Positions 58,389 through 64,000 of a stretch of 64,000 nucleotides of DNA are shown here, piece after piece. Position numbers and translations under genes: made by a program. Within the stretch, counting starts at the first letter, position 1, and each line of letters opens with the position of its first letter. The stretch covers positions 43,286,358 through 43,350,357 of the forward strand of contig JAFMSR010000002.1 of the NCBI GenBank assembly GCA_022818135.1. Reading direction: 5' to 3'. Source of the stretch: Saxidomus purpurata. Its lineage: Eukaryota; Mollusca; Bivalvia; Venerida; Veneridae. The notes under the pieces are model-generated. The model made no database searches and was not told where the DNA came from. It saw only the letters and a list, made by a program, of their open reading frames with translations.

Positions 58389-58944
58389 TTTTGTACTAGT
58401 GCAAAGTAAAAACGTGTGAGTACTTCACGCGTGATACATGTTAAACACTAACGTATTTGCAGATGACAGGATGCAGTACTCTTATAAGGGTTATCGTAAA
58501 TTTACTACATTATACGGAGAAAGGTTTGACCTATTTAACACATTACTTTAAAGGAACAAAGCTCTGATTATATCTGGATTTATTTGTACGAAGAGATAAA
58601 TTAACCTTTTTATAGGAGGGTTGTCCCGAAAATTCAAGCTTTCAAAATGAACGTATATGCGTTGTATTCGGTATCTGTATTAAAAAGATTCATTTAAAGA
58701 ATTCTTTTGTTACAATTTAAAATTAAATGTAGATAAACTCAGTGTTATGCCTCAGCTTTAAGCTCACATTAATCTTAATTAAATACCTGTTTAAAATTCA
58801 AAAGACTAGCAATATATTTATTTTTAAACGACCCTCAATGGTTTTCTGTTCTCTATCAATAATTTGCTCTGCGTATTCTACAGGCATTGTTGGGTATAAA
58901 ATTTTATGCAAATCAATGCATGATCATCTATAATTAACTTTGAG
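58389..58944. other. Upstream region of the SLC5 gene, no gene seen
   Basis: Presumably 5' UTR and promoter of the SLC5 gene; no core-promoter motif could be assigned. Short plus-strand ORF at 58742-58933 unsupported. Confidence 0.35.
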
Positions 58945-59665
58945 GCATGAGGACCATGATGACCCTATATCGCTCACCTAAGTACCTTTCCCCTAGAGCG
59001 TGGTCAGTTTCGGCCCCCATGGACATGATGAACAAACTTGGTAGAGGTCTACTAAACAGTGAAACATACTAATATTTAAGCTCTAGACATAGTGGTTTTG
59101 GAGTAGAAATGTTTTTTTTTAAAGTTTTTCTGATAAAAGTCTCTGTAATACAAGTGACCCCCTGGATGTAATCAATTTTATCCCCTTGGGCATGATTAGA
59201 ACAAATTTGGAAGAGGACCACTAGCCAATGCTACATACCAAATATCTAATCTCTAAACCTTGCGGCTTTGGACAAGAATAGTTTTTAAGTTTCCAATATT
59301 TGCATACATTTGTATATGTAACCCCTAGGAGGGTCAGTTTAGACCCCATGGGCATAATCTTAAAACTCTTGATAGAAATTCACTAGGCAGTGCATCATGC
59401 CAAATATCGAAGCTCTGTGACTAACAGTTTCAGACAAGAAGATTTCCCTAAATTCTATTCAAAACAATTGATCATCCGTGGGGGGTCAATATTGACCCCA
59501 GGGGCATAATTTGAACAAAACTGGTAGGGAACCACTAGATAATGCTGTATACCTAATATCAAAGCTCTGGACCTTGCGATTTTGGAGAAGATTTTCACCG
59601 ACAGACACCAGGCGTTCGCAATAACTCACCTTGAGCACAAAATGATCGGGCGAGCTAAAAAGGGA
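58945..59665 (+). mobile_element. Pearl-like element, diverged
   Basis: Head GGACCATGATGACCCTATAT then CGCTCACC; four ~150-170-bp core units (ATGCxACATACCAAATATCT, GTAGAGGTCxACTAGxCA); tail AACTCACCTTGAGCAC ... GGGCGAGCTAAAAA. Same family as 5441-6447 but more diverged, and the microsatellite is reduced to GACAGACACC. Confidence 0.75.
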
Positions 59666-61000
59666 GACTTGTCTTTGTTGAAAATCATCTCTGAAAAAGA
59701 ACTTTTGTCACAACCCATGGTGTTAAAACGAGTAAGAGCGAACGGAATGTGTTAAAGCATAAATTATACCACCAGTAGAGTAACCTATCAAATTACTATG
59801 CGGGTACAATGTACATTATACGAATGTTCGTGTTAAATCATCATAATTAATGTGAAGGCTTTATCACCCATTTCATAATTATAGAATAACTATGTTCTTT
59901 ACCAAATATAAACGTGCGGCTAAACAGATAGATGAGCATATGTTACTGTTTTTTAATCATTCATGACAAATGCTGTCTTTGCAGGCACTAGTTGTGTTTC
60001 CTCAACTTGACCTTCACGGCATCAGCTTACTTTTCACAGTAATTTACCGGTATAAGAAAGACTATGTTTGTCATTTTAACTTCATTTCTGACTATTTTCA
60101 ATTCAAATGGTATTTGTTCAAAAGTTATCGGCGCCAGTTGTCGTGTAGCGCCCGTCCAAACGAGACGGACCAAACAACGAAAGGCGCATCAAATAAAAAA
60201 AAGAAATAGAAGTAATATCTGTATAAATACATCAGTCGCATGATAACGTTGTGATTAAAAACCGAAATATTATTTTTGGTTGCGACAATTAAGCCTTAGA
60301 ATACTCTCCACCTTGTTTTCCTTTATAAGGGCCAAGAAAATCCGCAGTGACAAAACAATGAATGAAAACGTTTGTATAATACAGTTTTTATATGTATAAT
60401 ATTTCGAATGGTGGCCCGAAGTAGGGGAGTGAATTCCAACAGCATATGCATATTTATGCATATGTATTCCGCATACAATTTAATTTATCACAGTACTGTC
60501 GAACTAAAAAACTTTCGTAGGAGTAACGATGATTTTCATAAATATCTTAAATAACGTTATTCTTTGCTAAGTCATAGGTCATAACTCTTATGATACTAGC
60601 CAGATGTAGAAAGTTTAAGTTGATGTTGCATCTGTAAAATGTGAAGATTTGGAGACCGTTATGTGGAACATTCAACGTTTTAGCTTACCAGGCGTCATAT
60701 TCCAGTATGTATCATGTTTCGTAGAGACTAGCATTGTCAAAATATTTTATTGAGAGAGCAGGGGTAAAAATGGCATCTTTTGACAACACATAACTGATCA
60801 TATTGAAAAATAAATATGGTAGCATTTTTGTATAAATAAAGATGTTATATCCGCCCTTCACACATCACTTGGCAATTATCGCATTATTGTCTGAGGAAAA
60901 CGTGGACGTGCAAACGTGACGTAATTTTGTGACAAAATTGCAGCCTCTGGAAGAACTTCGAAGCCGCGAACAAGATGATCATGAAAATTTGATGCTGATA
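59666..61000. other. Intergenic, no gene recognised; dispersed module at 60402-60446
   Basis: GAATGGTGGCCCGAAGTAGG and GGGAGTGAATTCCAAC mirror 46665-46705. A palindrome CATATGCATA-TT-TATGCATATG lies at 60443-60464. Small ORFs unsupported. Confidence 0.4.
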
Positions 61001-61006
61001 TAGCTC

Positions 61007-62404
61007 TGTAGGACCACATTCGTAACAGATCGCATTTGTAACATGTGTTACAAATGAGACCGCATATGTAACAGGTGTTACAAATGAGATCGCATATGTA
61101 ACAGGAATCAAGTACATATGTAACAATTTTTGAGACGAATGTGATCGATGCCGATTTTTGATGTGACATCTGATCACATTTGTCACAGCTCATTTTCAAT
61201 CGGTAAAATGAACAAAAAAGTGCATTTTTACATCTGAATCATATTTGTAACATGTTTTAGCTCACTTATACGAAGTGACAAAGTAAGCTATTGTGATCAT
61301 CCTTTATACGTCGTCCGTTGTCCGACCGTCCGTCCGTTCACATTTTTCTTGTGAATACGATAGAGACAACATTAATTTTTGATTTTAACCAAACTTGCAC
61401 AGAACTTATATATATCTATGATATTTCGGTTCCTTTCGAAAACCAGCCATATCACCTTATTCATCTTGGAATTGTGGCCCCTGAGATGGCAATAATTACT
61501 AATGTTAGCCTTGTGACACATTTTTGGTTTATTTTGACTAAAATTGCACACAACTTATATATATCTATAAGATCTCGGTTACCTTCAAAAACAACCGTAT
61601 TGCACCATTTGACTTGGAGTTACGGCCCCTGAATTGGCAAAAAGTGCTGATTTATCCTTGTCAACACAATGGAGACTACATTTACTATTCGATTTTTATC
61701 AAAATTATACAGGCTTTCACTTCCTCTTAAAACAGTCATATTGCGACATTTGTCTCGGAGTTATAACTGAAATGGCAAACTCTGCTTATTTTAGTCTTGG
61801 AACACAATAGTCGAGGTAACAGTATAAATAGATGAAGTTGTAATCATATTATAGTGTTAGTGGCAGTGGATGCAGAAATGATAATAAATATTGAGCTCCG
61901 TCACGAAAAAATTGGCATTCGGACATTTTCGTGAATTTCCGGAAAGTGTATATCTAGGCTGACCTGTGCATTTATGCATCTGAATAAGGGTCAGAAAATT
62001 TCATATTCAGATAGTATAAGCCTTCTTTGAAATAACGTAGTGGGCCCTGATCAGTGTACGGATGATCAGGCCGATCTGGGCCCGCACTAGTCACAAAGCC
62101 TCGAAGATTCCCGAAAGCCCATTTTCTCATGATGCGGCTCAAATAATTTTATGACGTCATTGAAGACGACGACGACGACGACGCTAACTTGTGATGTTGC
62201 TTATTGCAGTCATTTAATGATGTTGCGATGAAAACCAACTGATTGAACATTTGCAGTATAAAACTCAACATGATACATAAGTGCCTCTCATGTCTACCCC
62301 CATGTTGGACAAACACATTCGTAACACATTTTACCTGTTACGAATGCGATCGCATACGTACGAAATATGTTACAAATACGATCTGTTACGAATGTGGTCC
62401 TACA
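61007..62404. mobile_element. 1.4-kb non-autonomous TIR transposon with target-site duplication
   Basis: Terminal inverted repeats of about 39 bp with two mismatches: TGTAGGACCACATTCGTAAC (from 61007) and GTTACGAATGTGGTCCTACA (to 62404). TAGCTC directly flanks both ends (61001-61006 and 62405-62410). Both ends are rich in subterminal TGTAACA / TGTTACA motifs (e.g. CATATGTAACAGGTGTTACA). No transposase ORF; the interior includes a nested reverse-orientation pearl-like element and a (GAC)n run at ~62165. Superfamily undetermined. Confidence 0.83.
61254..61825 (-). mobile_element. Nested pearl-like element, reverse orientation
   Basis: Begins TTTTAGCTCACTTATACGAA with a hairpin to AGTGACAAAGTAAGCT, then GTCCGACCGTCCGTCCG, the reverse complement of the usual microsatellite-hairpin-CTAAAA tail. 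Three ~150-bp units follow (TTxCACAxAACTTATATATATC, GGAxTTxxGGCCCCTGA). Lies inside the 61007-62404 TIR element. Confidence 0.75.
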
Positions 62405-62936
62405 TAGCTCGGAAACGGATTATTAATCGTCACTTAAGAAAATATTGAAAGTGAACAAACACGAACACAGCTGATTCATCTTTTAAAAACTTTTTTTCCT
62501 GAAAAGTATACAGTTTAATGTATATTGCAGGATAATATTTCGATATACAATGAATGTAATAGCAAATAGTATATTAAGGTCTTTATATTTGTCTTTAAAA
62601 CTGTCCATTTTCACAGCAAAACCTCGATTCGTCATCGAACCATCATCAAGGTCGTGGGACATTCAAACGCAGTAATCCATTTTCTATGAAATTTAATATC
62701 CGAATAGAATCTTTCAGCGACCAGGTTCATATTACCCAAACAAATAATTTAAGAATATCGTGTTTCTATCCATCTATTTGTATTCTTGATCCATACCCAG
62801 TGTCTGCGTCCATACCAGTCCGGCTACGAGTGTGTATTTTAAACTAAAACATGGAGATCCAATCCTTCGTAACGGTTCAAGTTCACCTGGTGAATCAACA
62901 AGTCTTTTAGCGAGATCAGTAATGAGGCTTTTAGGC
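62405..62936. other. 3' flank of the neuropeptide gene with a possible fossil peptide copy
   Basis: On the minus strand at ~62774-62815, downstream of the stop, GACACTGGGTATGGATCAAG encodes DTGYGSRIQ, close to DYGYGSRVQ of the coding copies, followed by a stop. The frame is broken between it and the CDS. Otherwise no gene. Confidence 0.45.
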
Positions 62937-63887
62937 CTATATGAAAAGACGTAAATTGTTTTCATCGGTAAAGCTACTTCTTTTACCAGGTCCATGCAAA
63001 CCAAATAATCTAATCCGCGATGAGTCTTGTGCAACATGTTCCGCTGCCTGTACCCTTGATCCATAACCATAATCTGATCTTAAACGCTTTTTTATTTGAC
63101 TTTTCGGACTTTCTATATATACATATTCCTTGCTAGTTCGTTTACCAGGCCCGTGAACTCCAAACAAGTCCCCCTTCGACGAAGACATTGCTACATTTTC
63201 AGCCGCCCAATCCCTTGAACCATAACCAAAGTCAACCGCAATGCGTTTAACGGGATTGTCGATTTCATAAACATTGCTTCGTTTTCCTGGTCCCATCAGT
63301 CCAAATAGTCCTTTACGATCTGAAGCCAATGCAACATTTCTGCCAGCCTGAACACGGGAACCATAACCGTAATCAGAAGTCATGCGTTTAGTTTCCGTGA
63401 ACTCATCTTCAAGCATATCGAAGTTCGTCTTTTCAGCACTTCTTTTTCCGGGTCCTGTGGCACTAAATAGTTCTTTGTTTGCTAAAGTGTTTGCTAAATT
63501 TTCTCCTGCCCGTACTCTCGATCCGTAACCGTAATCAGATAAAATTCGTTTAATTATCTGCAAATCATTTAGTTTATCTTGCACAAAATCCTTTTTTCGA
63601 GTTATATAACTATAGTCGGTCGGTACAGATCGACTCTGGCGTGACAACTGAGCTCCTTCTAGTATTATACTCGGATCTGTACCACGTTCATTGGCAATCC
63701 CGTACAAAGAACCGATTTCAGGGGAACCATTGCCACTGTTGTCCGTTGTGTCTTTAACAAAATTTGTTTGAAACAGCGAGTCTCTGTCAGCTATGGAAAA
63801 CCGATTCCCTCCTGCAACAATCTCAGCTTTTGTCAAAAGTAAAATCAAAAGAAGAAATAAATATGATATTTTGTTGTCTGCACGCAT
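62937..63887 (-). CDS. Neuropeptide precursor, four 32-residue Pro-amide peptides (DH31/calcitonin-like)
   Basis: Secreted 316-aa prohormone. The N-terminal signal peptide has a hydrophobic core (YLFLLLILLLTKAEIVAGG). After a ~90-residue spacer, four peptides of exactly 32 residues follow, each preceded by KR (one KKR) and followed by GPGKR, i.e. dibasic cleavage with the Gly as amide donor: residues 115-146, 169-200, 216-247 and 269-300. Shared pattern: x3-D(Y/F)GYGSR-x-(R/Q/W)-A-(G/A)-x-(N/H)-(V/L)-A ... LF(G/S)xxGP-amide. Length, VDFG-type start and C-terminal Gly-Pro-amide resemble insect DH31 peptides of the calcitonin superfamily; none has a Cys, so there is no N-terminal disulfide. Likely acts through a class B GPCR, by analogy only. 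The single exon holds the whole ORF. The ATG at 63887 is the first before the signal peptide. The precursor call is secure; the DH31 assignment is inferred. Confidence 0.88.
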   Translation of the reverse strand: MRADNKISYLFLLLILLLTKAEIVAGGNRFSIADRDSLFQTNFVKDTTDNSGNGSPEIGSLYGIANERGTDPSIILEGAQLSRQSRSVPTDYSYITRKKDFVQDKLNDLQIIKRILSDYGYGSRVRAGENLANTLANKELFSATGPGKRSAEKTNFDMLEDEFTETKRMTSDYGYGSRVQAGRNVALASDRKGLFGLMGPGKRSNVYEIDNPVKRIAVDFGYGSRDWAAENVAMSSSKGDLFGVHGPGKRTSKEYVYIESPKSQIKKRLRSDYGYGSRVQAAEHVAQDSSRIRLFGLHGPGKRSSFTDENNLRLFI

Positions 63888-64000
63888 CTTTCTGTCTGAT
63901 CACTGACTTTCGTATGATTTCATATCAGAGAGAAACAGACATTTTATACTGAGTAAGGTGCAAAACGGAAACATGAGCGAATCTTGAACGCACAGGCTAA

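Noticed and set aside
62774..63070. 98-aa minus-strand ORF overlapping the neuropeptide gene
   Set aside because: Out-of-frame shadow of peptide copy 4 plus downstream sequence; only the short GYGSRIQ fossil within the region is of note.
62937..63887. Assignment of the precursor to PDF or allatotropin
   Set aside because: Those peptides have different lengths and C-termini; the 32-residue Gly-Pro-amide layout fits DH31/calcitonin-like peptides better.

Overview
The window is 64 kb of AT-rich animal nuclear DNA, most likely from a bivalve mollusc and plausibly a venerid clam. This is inferred from the repeat families: interspersed elements that start ACAAGAG(GGCC), carry a core of ~150-180-bp tandem units and a CGGA/ACGG tetranucleotide stretch, and end in a short hairpin plus CTAAAAA, like the bivalve 'pearl' / Helentron-like elements. 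A spiralian-type multi-copy neuropeptide precursor fits the same assignment. Genes have short exons and GT-AG introns. There are no bacterial operons. A run of exactly 500 Ns (51954-52453) marks an assembly gap.

Layout. 1-17.85 kb, minus strand: a FAM234B-like (ITFG3-type) single-pass membrane protein with FG-GAP/VCBS repeats. Eleven in-phase coding exons are visible, and the last one or more lie off the left edge. Its introns are full of minisatellites and pearl-like elements, and intron 1 holds an extraordinary ~0.6-kb tract of almost only G and C. 17.9-22.2 kb: intergenic, with a ~740-bp tandem duplication, a MITE-like fold-back family and three tiny palindromic insertions. 22.4-24.2 kb: an unrecognised Ser-rich protein (minus). 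25.6-26.4 kb: a possible two-exon micropeptide gene (plus). 28.1-29.2 kb: a decayed secreted glycoside hydrolase (minus). 29.7-30.4 kb: a 45-bp minisatellite that flips orientation.

30.7-32.5 kb and 47.85-49.7 kb are two copies of a ~1.8-kb segmental duplication, each with an intact intronless 218-aa charged protein. 34.9-38.1 kb is a 5'-truncated LINE with a nearly intact RT ORF, a TTTA-type tail and an imperfect target-site duplication. 38.4-42.3 kb (minus) is a three-exon gene of unknown family ending in a CaaX-like CTIL. A broken paralogue lies at 44.2-44.4 kb. A second LINE relic is at 52.6-54.0 kb.

54.6-58.4 kb (minus): the first six exons (about 284 aa) of an SLC5 sodium-coupled transporter of the SMCT/SMVT type. 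Its 3' half is not found. 58.9-62.4 kb: a pearl-like element and a complete 1.4-kb TIR element with a nested insertion. 62.9-63.9 kb (minus): a neuropeptide precursor with a signal peptide and four 32-residue Pro-amide peptides resembling the DH31/calcitonin family.

No functional coupling among these genes is evident; they are ordinary independent loci in a repeat-rich genome. The most unusual signals are (i) very short perfect palindromes (20-40 nt), each flanked by 7-8-bp direct repeats, one with an empty site in a paralogous copy; (ii) the TIR element with its target-site duplication; and (iii) the neuropeptide precursor with a possible fossil fifth copy. All exon models were made by eye from splice motifs and reading phase.
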